Shown: positions 47,876 to 59,905, counted from the stretch's first letter. The stretch is 64,000 nucleotides of DNA from Pseudomonas sp. PICF141 (GCF_002286815.1 NZ_MUNM01000033.1:82565-146564), one strand, 5' to 3'. A program made the numbers and translations. The notes: a model not told the origin generated them from the sequence alone.

Positions 47876-48790
47876 TCAACTGAACCCCCGGCGCCCCTGC
47901 AAGCCGCCGGTGTGGATGAAGATCAGGCGCGTGCCCCGGGCAAATTTACCGGCCTCGATTTGTTGCTTGAGCGCCAGCAGCGCTTTGCCGGTGTACAGCG
48001 GCTCGAGAGGAATGCCACTGGCCTGTTCAGTTTGCGCGATGAACTCAAGTAACAGCGGATCGACTTTGGCAAAACCACCACGGCTGGCGTCGAACAATTC
48101 ATAAGCCGTCGTCAACAATTGCGCCTCGTGCAGAATCGATTCGACCTGCTGCGCCACACCATGATCGTCAGGCACCGCCAGTGCGCCATACACTGGATGT
48201 TCGCCCGCCTCGGCCTGCACCAGGCCGGCCAGAGTGGTGCCCGTTCCACAGGCCAGCCACCAGCCGTCGTAATGGCTCCAGCCCAAAGCACTCAGTTGCT
48301 CGCAGGCCATCTCCTTGAGCCGCCTGCAGCCCTTCGCCCCAGGCAAACCGCCGCCACCTTCCGGCACTGGATGCAGCTGGAGGTATTGCTCCCGCCAAGG
48401 CTGCCAGAAGCCCGGTTCATGGCGTGCGCGATAACCGCCATAACCCAACCAGTGCAAGTGCATGCCGAATGCCTGCAAGTCCTTTACCGTCGCAGTGTCA
48501 TGCGGATGCCCACGCAGCAGGCCGACCGTGGTGAAACCGAAGCGTTTGCCCGCTGCGGCCAATGCATGGAGATGGTTGGAATGGGCCCCGCCCAGGCTGA
48601 TGATGCCTTGGGCACCCGCCCGGTCGGCGGCTTTGAGGTGTTCAATGAGTTTGAACCACTTGTTGCCGCTGATCAGCGGGTCGATCCGGTCCAGACGCAA
48701 GATCGCGACGTCGATGCCGGCAGTGGTGAGCCAATCGAGGTGAAGGGGCTCGAGGGGGGCTTGGGGTAGCCAGTCTGGTGGGGAAAGCAT
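47876..48790 (-). CDS. ACC deaminase/D-cysteine desulfhydrase-family PLP enzyme
   Basis: A 304-residue fold-type II PLP enzyme. The PLP lysine is in ISGNKWFKL; AHSNHLHALAAAG and ACGTGTTLAGLV bind the cofactor phosphate. The active-site segment EPLYTGKALLAL has Thr-Gly-Lys where true ACC deaminases carry other residues, so D-cysteine desulfhydrase activity is more likely. I use ATG at 48790 (MLSPPDWLPQAP); ATG at 48820 in the same frame is equally possible. It converges with phnX and is not part of that operon. Confidence 0.82.
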   Translation of the reverse strand: MLSPPDWLPQAPLEPLHLDWLTTAGIDVAILRLDRIDPLISGNKWFKLIEHLKAADRAGAQGIISLGGAHSNHLHALAAAGKRFGFTTVGLLRGHPHDTATVKDLQAFGMHLHWLGYGGYRARHEPGFWQPWREQYLQLHPVPEGGGGLPGAKGCRRLKEMACEQLSALGWSHYDGWWLACGTGTTLAGLVQAEAGEHPVYGALAVPDDHGVAQQVESILHEAQLLTTAYELFDASRGGFAKVDPLLLEFIAQTEQASGIPLEPLYTGKALLALKQQIEAGKFARGTRLIFIHTGGLQGRRGFS

Positions 48791-48841
48791 TGATGCCGGC
48801 TCGATGTAAAGAGCCGGCATCTTAGCAGCAGACAGGACGCC

Positions 48842-48932
48842 TTCGCGGGCAAGCCTCGCTCCTACAAGTTTCAGGCTGCTCACCCCATGGTGCTTTAACT
48901 CGAAACCTGTAGGAGCGAGGCTTGCCCGCGAA
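48842..48932. repeat. REP element pair, family B
   Basis: Arms TTCGCGGGCAAGCCTCGCTCC and GGAGCGAGGCTTGCCCGCGAA lie between the desulfhydrase-like gene and fadH. Confidence 0.88.
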
Positions 48933-48963
48933 GGCCATTGGCAAGCTAAGCCTGCCTACGCCA

Positions 48964-51024
<2,061 letters not shown>

Positions 51025-51212
51025 TCACGGAAAAAATGCAGGAACTCTGCGGCTCCCATCAGTCATGTTCGACAGACTAAGAGTCGCACCGCTGTCACTC
51101 AATGACCGTAACTGACAACTTATTGATCCAAATGTGCAGCGCCCCTTGGCAAGCGCGGGCATGGGCCCTACCCTAGTCGCGAACCCTGTACACGGCCGCT
51201 GACTGTTTCCCC

Positions 51213-52343
51213 ATGCGCAAATTTTTGTACCTGACCCTCCCCATGGCGTTGATCGCCGCCTTCACGACCTACGCCATGTGGGCCGCGGATCGTCCGATGG
51301 GTCATTACCTGTCTGATTTGCGCATCAGTCTCGCGGTCGATCAGGGCACTCCCGCCAATCGCGGCAACCTGTTGGGTATCCAGCCCGAGCTGTTCCCCAC
51401 CGACTACCAAAGCCCCGAGCGCTTGCACCGCAAGCTCGCGGCTTACTTGCAGAAGGCTCAGGATCAGGGCTTGCTCAATGAAAAGACCATCGTCGTACTG
51501 CCCGAACATATCGGTACCTGGCTGATGATCAGTGGCGAAAAAGATGAGTTGTACCAGGCCACCACGCTCAAGGAAGCGATGAACTGGCTGGCGGTGAGCA
51601 ACCCGTTGCAGTTCCTCCGCGCCCTGATCAGTGCCGAGGGCGGCAACCGTCTCGACGACGCGCACCTGCGGATGAAAGCCAGGAAAATGGCCAGGAATTA
51701 CCAGGCGCTGTTCGGCGGCCTGGCGAAAGAATTCAACGTGACCCTGGTGGCCGGTTCCATCGTGCTACCCGAACCGAGTGTCAGCGACGGCACCCTGAAG
51801 ATTGGTCGCGGAGCCCTGTACAACAGCAGCGTCGTGTTCGGTCGCGACGGTTTGCCGATCGGCCAGCCGCAGCGGCAAATGCACCCGACTTTCGCTGGGC
51901 ACGGCACTGTCGAAGCCAATTCCGAGCACACGATCAACGTCGTCGAAACACCGGCCGGACGCTTGGGCGTGCTGATCGGCAGTGACAGTTGGTATCCGGA
52001 CAACTATCGCAAACTCGACAATCAAAGTGCCCAACTGGTAGCGGTCCCGGCGTTCGTCGTCGGGCGCGGGTCCTGGGATCAACCATGGCCCGGTTACAAA
52101 GGCCAGCCCGCACCGAGCGCTGTCAGCCTCAAGGCTGGCGAACTCAGTGAAGCTCAGGCCTGGCATCGGTTGACGCTGATTGCCCAACCGTCCGGCAGCC
52201 AGACCATCGCCGGCATGAGCGTGTTCCTGCGTGGTCAGTTCTGGGACAAGGGCAGCGCCGGTCAAAGCTTCCTCAGCAGCAACGGGCAGCATTTTGCCGA
52301 CGGCAATGCCCGGGGCGCACGTTTGCTGAACCTTTGGCTGTAG
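51213..52343 (+). CDS. Nitrilase-fold protein lacking the catalytic cysteine
   Basis: A 376-residue protein with an N-terminal signal/anchor (FLYLTLPMALIAAFTTYAMWA) and a carbon-nitrogen-hydrolase-like domain. The glutamate position is kept (VVLPEHIGTW). The lysine position reads IGQPQRQMHPT, and the usual I-C-x-D nucleophile elbow reads LIGSDSWYP, so both lysine and cysteine of the Glu-Lys-Cys triad seem replaced. A pseudoenzyme or altered chemistry is likely. It precedes the AraC gene by 3 bp, so they are co-transcribed. Confidence 0.78.
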   Translation: MRKFLYLTLPMALIAAFTTYAMWAADRPMGHYLSDLRISLAVDQGTPANRGNLLGIQPELFPTDYQSPERLHRKLAAYLQKAQDQGLLNEKTIVVLPEHIGTWLMISGEKDELYQATTLKEAMNWLAVSNPLQFLRALISAEGGNRLDDAHLRMKARKMARNYQALFGGLAKEFNVTLVAGSIVLPEPSVSDGTLKIGRGALYNSSVVFGRDGLPIGQPQRQMHPTFAGHGTVEANSEHTINVVETPAGRLGVLIGSDSWYPDNYRKLDNQSAQLVAVPAFVVGRGSWDQPWPGYKGQPAPSAVSLKAGELSEAQAWHRLTLIAQPSGSQTIAGMSVFLRGQFWDKGSAGQSFLSSNGQHFADGNARGARLLNLWL

Positions 52344-52346
52344 GCG

Positions 52347-53387
52347 ATGAAACCACAACCGATGCGCCTCGGGGATTTGTCGGTAGGCTTCGTCCATAGC
52401 CTGGCTGACGCCGTGCGCAGCCATGGACTGGACCCTCAACCGCTGCTCGAACAGTACGGCCTCGACGCCGCGCGACTGGCCGAGGCCGGCGCCCGTCTCT
52501 CGATCCCCCGCTACATGCGCCTGGGTCACGGGGCCATCCAGCTGACTGACGACCCGGCACTGGGTTTGCGCATGGGCCAGCTCAGCCGCCTGAGCCAGGC
52601 TGGCCTGGCCGGAGTCACCGCCGCACAGGCTCCCACCGTGCGAGAAGCAGCGCGCTGCCTGATTCGTTTCGAAGCGTTGTACGGCTCCAACTATCGCGGC
52701 CAATCGAGCTTTCATGAAGACGCCCACGGCGCCTGGTTGCGGTTCTATTCGATCACCCCCTACAACGCCTATAACCGCTTCGTGGTGGATTCGATCATCG
52801 CCGGCTGGTTGCATCAATTGTCCAGCGTAAGCCCTGCCCCGCTGCATGCTGAACGGATCGAGATCGAGTTTGAAGCACCGGATTACCGCGAGGCCTACGC
52901 CGTATTGGGGAATTGTCCGATTCAGTTTGGCGCCGAACAGAATCAACTGCGCCTGAACCTGGACAGCCTGGCCCAGCGAAATCCGCAGCACTGCCCCAGT
53001 ACCTGGCGGCACCTGCTGCAACTGTGTGAACGGGAACTGGAACAACTGACACGCACCCGCAGCCTGCGCGAACGCATCACTCAGCTACTGGGGCCGTTGC
53101 TCAATGGGGGTCGGGAACCCGACCTGGAAGAAGTGGCGGCACGCCTGAAGCTGCCGACCTGGACCTTGCGTCGCAAACTCGCCGAGGAAGGCACGCAATT
53201 TCGCGCCATTCTCAACGACACACGCCGCGACCTCGCCATGACTTACATCCGCGACACCGAACTGGCGTTCGGGGAAATCGCCTACCTGCTGGGTTTTGCC
53301 TCAGCGGAAGCCTTTCAACGGGCTTTCAAACGCTGGAACGGCCAGACCCCCGGCGAGTTTCGTCGCAGTCATCGCCAGTCCGCGTAA
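52347..53387 (+). CDS. AraC-family transcriptional regulator (OruR/ArgR-like N-domain)
   Basis: A 346-residue regulator. The long N-terminal domain (about 1-220) resembles the arabinose_bd/OruR-type domain, and the C-terminal double helix-turn-helix has VAARLKLPTWTLRRKLAEEG and FGEIAYLLGFASAEAFQRAFKRWNGQTPGEFRR. The ATG is 3 bp after the nitrilase-fold gene, so the two form a bicistron. The effector is unknown. Confidence 0.9.
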   Translation: MKPQPMRLGDLSVGFVHSLADAVRSHGLDPQPLLEQYGLDAARLAEAGARLSIPRYMRLGHGAIQLTDDPALGLRMGQLSRLSQAGLAGVTAAQAPTVREAARCLIRFEALYGSNYRGQSSFHEDAHGAWLRFYSITPYNAYNRFVVDSIIAGWLHQLSSVSPAPLHAERIEIEFEAPDYREAYAVLGNCPIQFGAEQNQLRLNLDSLAQRNPQHCPSTWRHLLQLCERELEQLTRTRSLRERITQLLGPLLNGGREPDLEEVAARLKLPTWTLRRKLAEEGTQFRAILNDTRRDLAMTYIRDTELAFGEIAYLLGFASAEAFQRAFKRWNGQTPGEFRRSHRQSA

Positions 53388-53470
53388 GGTTAGGGGGCGT
53401 GCACGCTTCTCACGCCTGTCCTGCACAACAGCAGACCCGGCGCGGCGGGGACACTCATTGAGAACGTCCT

Positions 53471-53557
53471 CTAAAGCTCGGTAGCGTCTTCGGCCGGCTC
53501 CAGCGGGTCCAGTTCGTACGCCTGGTATTCGAGCAGTTCTTCTTGATAATCGTCCAT
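53471..53557 (-). CDS. Possible 28-residue acidic micro-protein
   Basis: ATG at 53557 is followed by MDDYQEELLEYQAYELDPLE and an acidic tail, 28 residues in all. The composition is strongly acidic, and a G-rich stretch (TGGGGGTTTAATA) sits about 8 bases before the ATG. I have a vague memory of similar short peptides in Pseudomonas annotations but cannot confirm one. No domain is recognisable. Confidence 0.4.
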   Translation of the reverse strand: MDDYQEELLEYQAYELDPLEPAEDATEL

Positions 53558-53812
53558 TATTAAACCCCCATCGCTTGCTGAAAAAATCGTCTGAATAAAT
53601 GACCAGTGCCCTGAGCATAAAGTGCCCGCATGAAAGAAAAATGACACGGGCATGACACCAGGGCGCTCTCAATAAAACGTAGCAGGTGGTCAGGAATTTA
53701 TCACAGGATTTTTTCGATACGAGCGGTAGGAATACAGCTCGATTTGATGTGGATCAATCTTGGAACTGTTACCGGATCGGCGTCGTCTGACCCGACCCGT
53801 AACATCAGCCCT

Positions 53813-54691
53813 TTACTGGCCGGAGACAGGCAGGGCCAAAATTGGCTCGGTCGGTGCTGGCAGGTTGCTTGAATCCGCCGGTGGAGCCACTGTTTCGATG
53901 GACGAAGTCGGGTCGCTGCTTTGCACCGGGGTAATCGGCGCCGTTTCAGCAGGTGGCACAACAGGCTCTGAACTGGCTGGAGTGGTTTCGGCAGGTGCAG
54001 GTTCAGTTGCCGGCACTGGAGCAGGTTCAGCTGCCGGCGCAGGAGCAGGAGCAGGCGCCGGTTCTGCCGCTGGGGTCGGTGCCGACTGAGCCGGCGCTGC
54101 CTTGACTTCAGGGACGCCCAGATCAGTCTTCGGTTTCTCGGTAATGTGCGCCGCCTTCTTCGCTTCCGGCGGCAGGAACAATTCGACCAGGGCAAAGAAA
54201 CGCTCGTAGAACTTGGCCGAAGACACGGTTTCACTGGCGACCTTGACCATCGAGTCGTCGGACGAGCCGATCGGCATCGATACCGAGCCCAGCACACCGA
54301 CACCGAGGCTGGCGGAGTTGTTGGTCTTTTTCAGCGCATAACGGTCCTGCAGGGCGTTAGCAAACATGGTCGAGTGGTGCCCCTCGCTGCCATCATCGGC
54401 ACAGACCACGTTGAAGCTGATCTCCATGTGGGTATCGCCAGTCTGCTGGAAACTCTTGTGACCGCTGACTAGCTTCGGATCGCTACTGGTGATGATGTAA
54501 CCCTGGCTGAGCAAAGCCCGACGGGCGGCCTCGCAGGTTTGCTTATCGGTCACCGGGTAATTGCGCGAAAACGTTCCGGAATCGTCGAAGTTCTCATGCT
54601 CGTAGATGGCGGCTTTCTTTGATGAACAACCGGCAGCGGCGGCCAGCACCACGGCCAGCCCCACAACCCGCATGGGAATTGATCTAAACAT
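53813..54691 (-). CDS. DUF2242 lipoprotein with a Pro/Ala-rich tail
   Basis: A 292-residue predicted lipoprotein: signal peptide with lipobox LAAAAGC, cysteine acylated, probably outer-membrane bound. Residues about 30-170 form the DUF2242-type domain (YEHENFDDSGTFSRNYPVTD, SLGVGVLGSVSMPIGSSDD). The last 110 residues are low-complexity, rich in Ala, Pro, Glu and Thr (PTPAAEPAPAPAPAPAAEP), likely an extended linker through the periplasm. Function unknown. Confidence 0.83.
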   Translation of the reverse strand: MFRSIPMRVVGLAVVLAAAAGCSSKKAAIYEHENFDDSGTFSRNYPVTDKQTCEAARRALLSQGYIITSSDPKLVSGHKSFQQTGDTHMEISFNVVCADDGSEGHHSTMFANALQDRYALKKTNNSASLGVGVLGSVSMPIGSSDDSMVKVASETVSSAKFYERFFALVELFLPPEAKKAAHITEKPKTDLGVPEVKAAPAQSAPTPAAEPAPAPAPAPAAEPAPVPATEPAPAETTPASSEPVVPPAETAPITPVQSSDPTSSIETVAPPADSSNLPAPTEPILALPVSGQ

Positions 54692-54864
54692 TGAACATCC
54701 TGAGGCAAACGGTTCGGGTCGTATTGTGCAACAGATCGATGCTTAGCGTCGCACCGTTTAGTGTCTTGAAACAGTTACAAGTCTACTGACTGTCATTGAC
54801 AGGAAAAAGTCCCGTTCGCACGGAGGTCAAGAATCGCAGTCTGCGACCCTTTGATCCTCGCCCA

Positions 54865-54899
54865 TAAAAAAACCCCGGCTGTCAGGCCAGGGTTTTTTC
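54865..54899 (-). terminator. Rho-independent terminator of ppiD
   Basis: Reading on the minus strand, AACCCTGGCC and GGCCGGGGTT-like arms around a short loop are followed by a T-run; it lies about 25 bp after the ppiD stop. Confidence 0.85.
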
Positions 54900-54924
54900 A
54901 TGTGGCAGGAAACTCAGCCAAGCA

Positions 54925-56796
54925 TCAGAAACGCTTGATCTCAGCCTCGCTTTCCAACAGCTTGCGGTAAGCCGCGAAGTCTTGCTGGCCAATGCGCGAG
55001 GCGAGGAAGCGACGGTACTGGACCTTCTCTTCTTCGGTCGGCGCCGCAGCTTCGTTCACGGCATTCAGACGCACGATCACCAGGCTACCATCGGCCAAGG
55101 TCACGCTGCTGAAAGTCGGCTTGTCTTTGGAGACAGGCTTGGGCATGCGGAACAGCGCTTGCAGCACGGTTGGGTCGATCCCTTCCTGAGCGCGAGTCGC
55201 AGCTTGAGTCACTTTCCAGCTCTGGCCTTCGATCGCCTGGTCCAATGCAGTCTTGCCATCGCGCAGGCTGACGATCAGTTGATCAGCCTTGGTCTTGGCG
55301 GCAGCACTGGCATGCTCCTTGGTCAACTGCGCACGGATGCTGGCAGCCACGCTTTCCAGCGGCAGTTGCTCAGGCTTGCGGTGTTCCTTGACGCGCAGCA
55401 CGATCACCGTTTCGGGGTCCAGCTCGATGGCGGTGCTGTTGGCACCTTCATCCAGTACTTCAGGACTGAACGCAGCGGTCACTACGGCACGGTTGGCCGC
55501 AATACCTTCGCCACCTTCCCGGCCGAATGGTGCGGATGTGAGGACAGTCAGCTTCAGGTCTTGTGCTGGCTGGGCCAGATCGGAGGCTTCGAACGACGAG
55601 TCTTCCAATTGCTTGGTCGCCTCGACGAAACGCTGCTCGACCTGCTGGGTCTTGAGCTCGCGGGTCAGCTTGTCTTTCAGGCTGGCAAACGTCGGGACTT
55701 CAGGGGCTTCAACGCCCAGCAGCTTGATCAGGTGAAAACCGAAGTCAGTACGAACCGGCTCCGAAACCTGATCCTTGGCCAATGAATACAGGGCTTTTTC
55801 GAACGCTGGATCGTAGACGCCTGGACCGGCATAACCGAGGTCACCGCCATTGTTCGCCGAACCAGGATCCTGGGAGAACTCCTTGGCCAGAGCCTCGAAT
55901 TTCTCGCCTTTGGCCAGACGCGCCTGCACTTCTTCGATTTTGGCCTTGGCTTGCGCCTCGGTCACTTTATCGTTCACTTCGACCAGAATATGCGCAGCCC
56001 GGCGTTGCTCCGACAGGTTCGCGATTTCTTTCTGATACGCCGCTTGCAGGTCTTCGTCCTTGACGCTGACCAGATCAAAGAAAGAGGCCTTCTTCAATTC
56101 GAGGTAGTCGATGACCACCTGATCCGGCGTCATGAATTCCTTGGCGTGTTCGTCGTAGTAGGCTTTGACTTCTTCGTCAGTCAGTTTCACCGCCGCAGGA
56201 TCCGCCTTGACGTTCAAGGTGGCGAAATCGCGGGTCTGTTTTTCCAGACGGGCGAAGGCCAGAACCTGTGCATCGGTGACAAAACCGCTACCGGCCAAGC
56301 CAGCGCGAAGCTGACCGATCAGCATCTCCTGAGCCAGCATCTGGCGAAATTGCATACGGCTATAGCCCAGTTGACGGATCACCTGATCGAAGCGATCGGC
56401 GTTGAACTTGCCATCCACCTGGAATTCAGGCGTTTGCAGGATCACCTGATCCAAAGCCGCTTCGGAGAAAGCGAATTTCGATTTTTCCGCGCCTTGCAGC
56501 AGCAGTTTGCGATCGATCAGGCCTTTGAGGGCCGACTCGCGCAGCATTTTTTCATCGAGCAAGGAAGCATCGAAATCCTTGCCAAGCTGTTGCATGAGCT
56601 GACGGCGTTGCATATCAACCGCCTGATTCAGCTCGTTTTGACTGATTTCTTCACCATTGACCTTGGCCGCGTCCTGGCTGTTGGTCGTCGCCTGGAAAAT
56701 GGCCTCGATACCGGTGAAAGCCATCAGTACAACGATGATCCCGATAATGGTCTTGGCAATCCAGCCTTGTGAATTGTCCCTGATATTCTGCAGCAT
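54925..56796 (-). CDS. ppiD: Periplasmic folding chaperone PpiD
   Basis: A 623-residue inner-membrane-anchored chaperone/isomerase. An N-terminal helix (TIIGIIVVLMAFTGIEAIF) anchors it. A SurA-N-like chaperone region follows, then a parvulin domain (RRAAHILVEVNDK ... LAKEFSQDPGSANNGGDLGYAG ... VSEPVRTDFGFHLIKLLG). It assists newly exported proteins at the Sec translocon exit. It is the last gene of the conserved tig-clpP-clpX-lon-hupB-ppiD block; tRNA-Asp lies between hupB and ppiD. Confidence 0.95.
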   Translation of the reverse strand: MLQNIRDNSQGWIAKTIIGIIVVLMAFTGIEAIFQATTNSQDAAKVNGEEISQNELNQAVDMQRRQLMQQLGKDFDASLLDEKMLRESALKGLIDRKLLLQGAEKSKFAFSEAALDQVILQTPEFQVDGKFNADRFDQVIRQLGYSRMQFRQMLAQEMLIGQLRAGLAGSGFVTDAQVLAFARLEKQTRDFATLNVKADPAAVKLTDEEVKAYYDEHAKEFMTPDQVVIDYLELKKASFFDLVSVKDEDLQAAYQKEIANLSEQRRAAHILVEVNDKVTEAQAKAKIEEVQARLAKGEKFEALAKEFSQDPGSANNGGDLGYAGPGVYDPAFEKALYSLAKDQVSEPVRTDFGFHLIKLLGVEAPEVPTFASLKDKLTRELKTQQVEQRFVEATKQLEDSSFEASDLAQPAQDLKLTVLTSAPFGREGGEGIAANRAVVTAAFSPEVLDEGANSTAIELDPETVIVLRVKEHRKPEQLPLESVAASIRAQLTKEHASAAAKTKADQLIVSLRDGKTALDQAIEGQSWKVTQAATRAQEGIDPTVLQALFRMPKPVSKDKPTFSSVTLADGSLVIVRLNAVNEAAAPTEEEKVQYRRFLASRIGQQDFAAYRKLLESEAEIKRF

Positions 56797-56866
56797 GCGT
56801 CCCCCAGAAACGGTTGAACTTCAAAATTAGGCAACCGTGGAGCGTGGGTAGAATCCGGATAGAAGA

Positions 56867-56890
56867 AAGGCGCATCCGAGGATGCGCCTT
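56867..56890 (-). terminator. Terminator after tRNA-Asp
   Basis: AAGGCGCATCC-GA-GGATGCGCCTT hairpin, T-rich on the minus strand, directly follows the tRNA 3' end. Confidence 0.85.
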
Positions 56891-56898
56891 CTCGTAAC

Positions 56899-56975
56899 TG
56901 GCGGAGCGGACGGGACTCGAACCCGCGACCCCCGGCGTGACAGGCCGGTATTCTAACCGACTGAACTACCGCTCC
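56899..56975 (-). tRNA. tRNA-Asp (anticodon GTC)
   Basis: A 77-nt gene with encoded CCA. On the minus strand it begins GGAGCGGTAGTTCAGTCGGT and has the anticodon stem CCGGC-CTGTCAC-GCCGG with GTC. The T-arm GGGTTCGAGTCCC and acceptor CCGCTCCG-CCA complete the cloverleaf. Confidence 0.97.
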
Positions 56976-57028
56976 GCTGCCAAGTCAGGAATGACCCCGA
57001 CCCGGATAGGCAAAAACCTGAATCGAAC

Positions 57029-57301
57029 TTAGTTGACAGCTTCTTTCAGTGCTTTACCGGCTTTGAAACCTGGTTTTTTGGCGGCGGCGATTTCCAGCGT
57101 CTTGCCAGTCTGTGGGTTACGACCAATGCGAGCTGGACGATCGGTTACGGAGAAGGTACCGAAACCAACCAGAACAACAGAGTCGCCAGCCTTGAGAGCG
57201 CCAGTGACGGATTCGATTACAGCGTCCAGCGCACGGCCAGCAGCAGCTTTCGGGATATCAGCGGATGCAGCGATAGCATCAATCAGTTCCGACTTGTTCA
57301 C
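57029..57301 (-). CDS. hupB: DNA-binding protein HU-beta
   Basis: A 90-residue histone-like nucleoid protein. The HU/IHF signature is [21 protein letters not shown], with [16 protein letters not shown] at the C-terminus. The start codon is GTG. It sits between lon and tRNA-Asp/ppiD, the usual Pseudomonas order. Confidence 0.97.
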   Translation of the reverse strand: MNKSELIDAIAASADIPKAAAGRALDAVIESVTGALKAGDSVVLVGFGTFSVTDRPARIGRNPQTGKTLEIAAAKKPGFKAGKALKEAVN

Positions 57302-57449
57302 TCTAAGTCCCCTTATATCTATTTGAGTTTGATTCTAAGTTTTTGGTGAAAGCAAAAAAACGAGTGCTGAATGGCCTACAGACACTTAAGAGCCGCTTTA
57401 TAACAAGGGCTCTAAAAAACTGTCAACAAGCCCCCCAGGCAAATGCGTA

Positions 57450-59846
57450 CTAATGCGTGCTAATTCTTTCCTTAGAGTCAGTCTCGCGTTTTTCATCCTT
57501 TGCAACGATCTCCGGAACCACATCCGGCAAGGGCTCCGGCGCGTATTGCAGCGCAATTTGCAGGACCTCGTCAATCCATTTAACGGGTTTAATCTGTAGA
57601 TCTTGCTTGATATTGTCAGGAATTTCCTTCAAATCGCGCACGTTCTCTTCAGGAATGATCACTGTCTTGATTCCGCCACGGTGAGCAGCCAGCAGTTTTT
57701 CTTTCAAACCACCAATCGCCAGCACCTGACCACGCAAGGTAATTTCGCCGGTCATGGCAACATCTGCGCGCACAGGAATGCCAGTCAATGCAGAGACCAG
57801 GGCCGTGCACATGCCCACACCGGCGCTAGGGCCATCTTTGGGCGTTGCCCCTTCCGGCATATGAATGTGAGTGTCGCGCTTCTCATGGAAGTCCAGGGGA
57901 ATCCCCAGGCTCTTCGCACGACTGCGAACAACGGTCAGTGCTGCAGTGATCGACTCGACCATCACGTCACCCAGAGAACCGGTTTTGATCAGCTGGCCTT
58001 TGCCCGGCACGACCGCGGCTTCAATGGTCAACAACTCGCCGCCGACCTGCGTCCATGCCAAGCCTGTAACCTGGCCGATCTGATCTTGCGATTCAGCCAG
58101 ACCGTAACGGAATTTGCGCACGCCCAGGAAGTGTTCGAGCATGTCGGCAGTGACTTTCACCGAGAAGCGTTTTTCCATTGCATGCTCTTTGACTGCCTTG
58201 CGGCAGACCTTGGCAATCTGGCGCTCCAGCCCACGTACACCAGCTTCGCGGGTGTAGTAGCGGATGATGTCGCGGATCGCTTCGGCGTCGAATTCCAGCT
58301 CGCCTTTCTTCAGACCGTTGGCCGCAATCTGCTTCGGCGAAAGATATTTGACAGCGATGTTGATCTTCTCGTCTTCGGTGTAGCCCGGCAGACGAATCAC
58401 TTCCATCCGGTCCAGCAGCGCAGGCGGGATGTTCATGGAGTTGGAGGTGCACAGGAACATCACATCAGACAGGTCGTAATCGACCTCCAGATAGTGATCG
58501 TTGAAGTTGTGGTTCTGCTCGGGATCAAGTACTTCCAGCAACGCCGATGCCGGATCGCCACGCATGTCACTGCCCATTTTGTCGATTTCATCGAGCAGGA
58601 ACAGCGGGTTGCGGACCCCCACCTTTGTCATCTTTTGAATCAATCTTCCTGGCATCGAACCGATGTAAGTCCGGCGATGACCGCGAATTTCAGCTTCATC
58701 GCGCACACCGCCGAGGGCCATGCGCACGAATTTTCGGTTGGTGGCATGGGCAATCGACTCCGCCAGGGAAGTTTTACCCACCCCCGGAGGACCGACCAGG
58801 CACAACACCGGACCACGTATCTTCTTCACCCGCTTCTGCACGGCGAGGTATTCGAGAATCCGCTCTTTGACTTCCTCCAGACCGTAGTGGTCTGCATCGA
58901 GAATGTCTTCGGCACGGGCAAGGTCCAGGCGCACTTTGCTCTGGGCCTTCCAAGGCACTTGAACCAGCCAGTCGATGTACGAACGCACCACCGTCGCTTC
59001 CGCGGACATGGGCGACATTTGCTTGAGCTTGTTCAGTTCGGCCTGAGCCTTGGCTAATGCGTCTTTCGGTAGGCCGGCGGCATCGATACGCTTTTTCAGC
59101 TCCTCGATTTCGTTGTGGCCTTCGTCGCTGTCGCCCAGCTCTTTCTGAATGGCCTTCATCTGCTCATTCAAGTAGTACTCGCGCTGGCTGCGCTCCATTT
59201 GCTTTTTAACGCGGCCGCGAATGCGTTTTTCGACTTGCAGCAGATCGATCTCGGCATCCAGCAACGCCAGTACGTGCTCGACCCGGGCGGACAAATCGAT
59301 GATTTCGAGAATTTCCTGCTTCTGCTCGATTTTCAGGGCCATGTGCGCGGCCATGGTATCGACCAAGCGGCCTGGCTCGTCGATGCTGTTAAGCGACGAC
59401 AGGACTTCAGCGGGGACTTTCTTGCCCAGCTGCACATATTGTTCGAATTGAGCCAACAGGCTGCGGACGAACACTTCCGACTCGCGCTCAGGCGCGTCCG
59501 CTTCGTCGATCAGCGAGACTTCGGCGCGGCAGTGGCCGTCGACTTCGCTGAAGCGCTCCACGGCGCCCCGCTGCTCGCCCTCGACAAGAACCTTGACTGT
59601 GCCGTCAGGCAGCTTGAGCAGCTGCAGAACAGTAGCGATGGTACCTACGCGATAAAGTGCTTCTTCACCGGGATCGTCATCAGCAGGATTTCGCTGAGCC
59701 AGCAGAAGGATCTGCTTGTCGCCCGTCATCGCAGCCTCGAGGGCTTCGATGGATTTCTCGCGCCCCACGAACAGCGGGATTACCATGTGCGGATAAACCA
59801 CGACATCACGCAATGGCAGGAGAGGCAATTCGATGGTTGTCTTCAT
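57450..59846 (-). CDS. lon: ATP-dependent protease Lon
   Basis: A 798-residue AAA+ serine protease that degrades damaged and regulatory proteins. The N-terminal LON substrate domain spans about 1-200. The ATPase has Walker [10 protein letters not shown] and Walker [10 protein letters not shown]; the protease domain has the catalytic Ser in [10 protein letters not shown] and Lys in [20 protein letters not shown] precedes the ATG at 59846. A sigma-32-like promoter lies about 60 bp upstream. Confidence 0.97.
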   Translation of the reverse strand: MKTTIELPLLPLRDVVVYPHMVIPLFVGREKSIEALEAAMTGDKQILLLAQRNPADDDPGEEALYRVGTIATVLQLLKLPDGTVKVLVEGEQRGAVERFSEVDGHCRAEVSLIDEADAPERESEVFVRSLLAQFEQYVQLGKKVPAEVLSSLNSIDEPGRLVDTMAAHMALKIEQKQEILEIIDLSARVEHVLALLDAEIDLLQVEKRIRGRVKKQMERSQREYYLNEQMKAIQKELGDSDEGHNEIEELKKRIDAAGLPKDALAKAQAELNKLKQMSPMSAEATVVRSYIDWLVQVPWKAQSKVRLDLARAEDILDADHYGLEEVKERILEYLAVQKRVKKIRGPVLCLVGPPGVGKTSLAESIAHATNRKFVRMALGGVRDEAEIRGHRRTYIGSMPGRLIQKMTKVGVRNPLFLLDEIDKMGSDMRGDPASALLEVLDPEQNHNFNDHYLEVDYDLSDVMFLCTSNSMNIPPALLDRMEVIRLPGYTEDEKINIAVKYLSPKQIAANGLKKGELEFDAEAIRDIIRYYTREAGVRGLERQIAKVCRKAVKEHAMEKRFSVKVTADMLEHFLGVRKFRYGLAESQDQIGQVTGLAWTQVGGELLTIEAAVVPGKGQLIKTGSLGDVMVESITAALTVVRSRAKSLGIPLDFHEKRDTHIHMPEGATPKDGPSAGVGMCTALVSALTGIPVRADVAMTGEITLRGQVLAIGGLKEKLLAAHRGGIKTVIIPEENVRDLKEIPDNIKQDLQIKPVKWIDEVLQIALQYAPEPLPDVVPEIVAKDEKRETDSKERISTH

Positions 59847-59905
59847 GATTTCGCCTCTACGGCGGCCATAAGGCCGTAAACAGATGGAAGTAAGCTTGAA
59901 ACCAA

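Noticed and set aside
47876..48790. Calling the PLP enzyme a true ACC deaminase (acdS)
   Set aside because: The active-site segment reads YTGKA, as in D-cysteine desulfhydrases, so the plant-growth trait is not supported.
11437..48932. Recurring 20-25-base units considered as CRISPR repeats
   Set aside because: They occur as isolated inverted pairs kilobases apart, not as regularly spaced direct repeats, and no cas gene is present.
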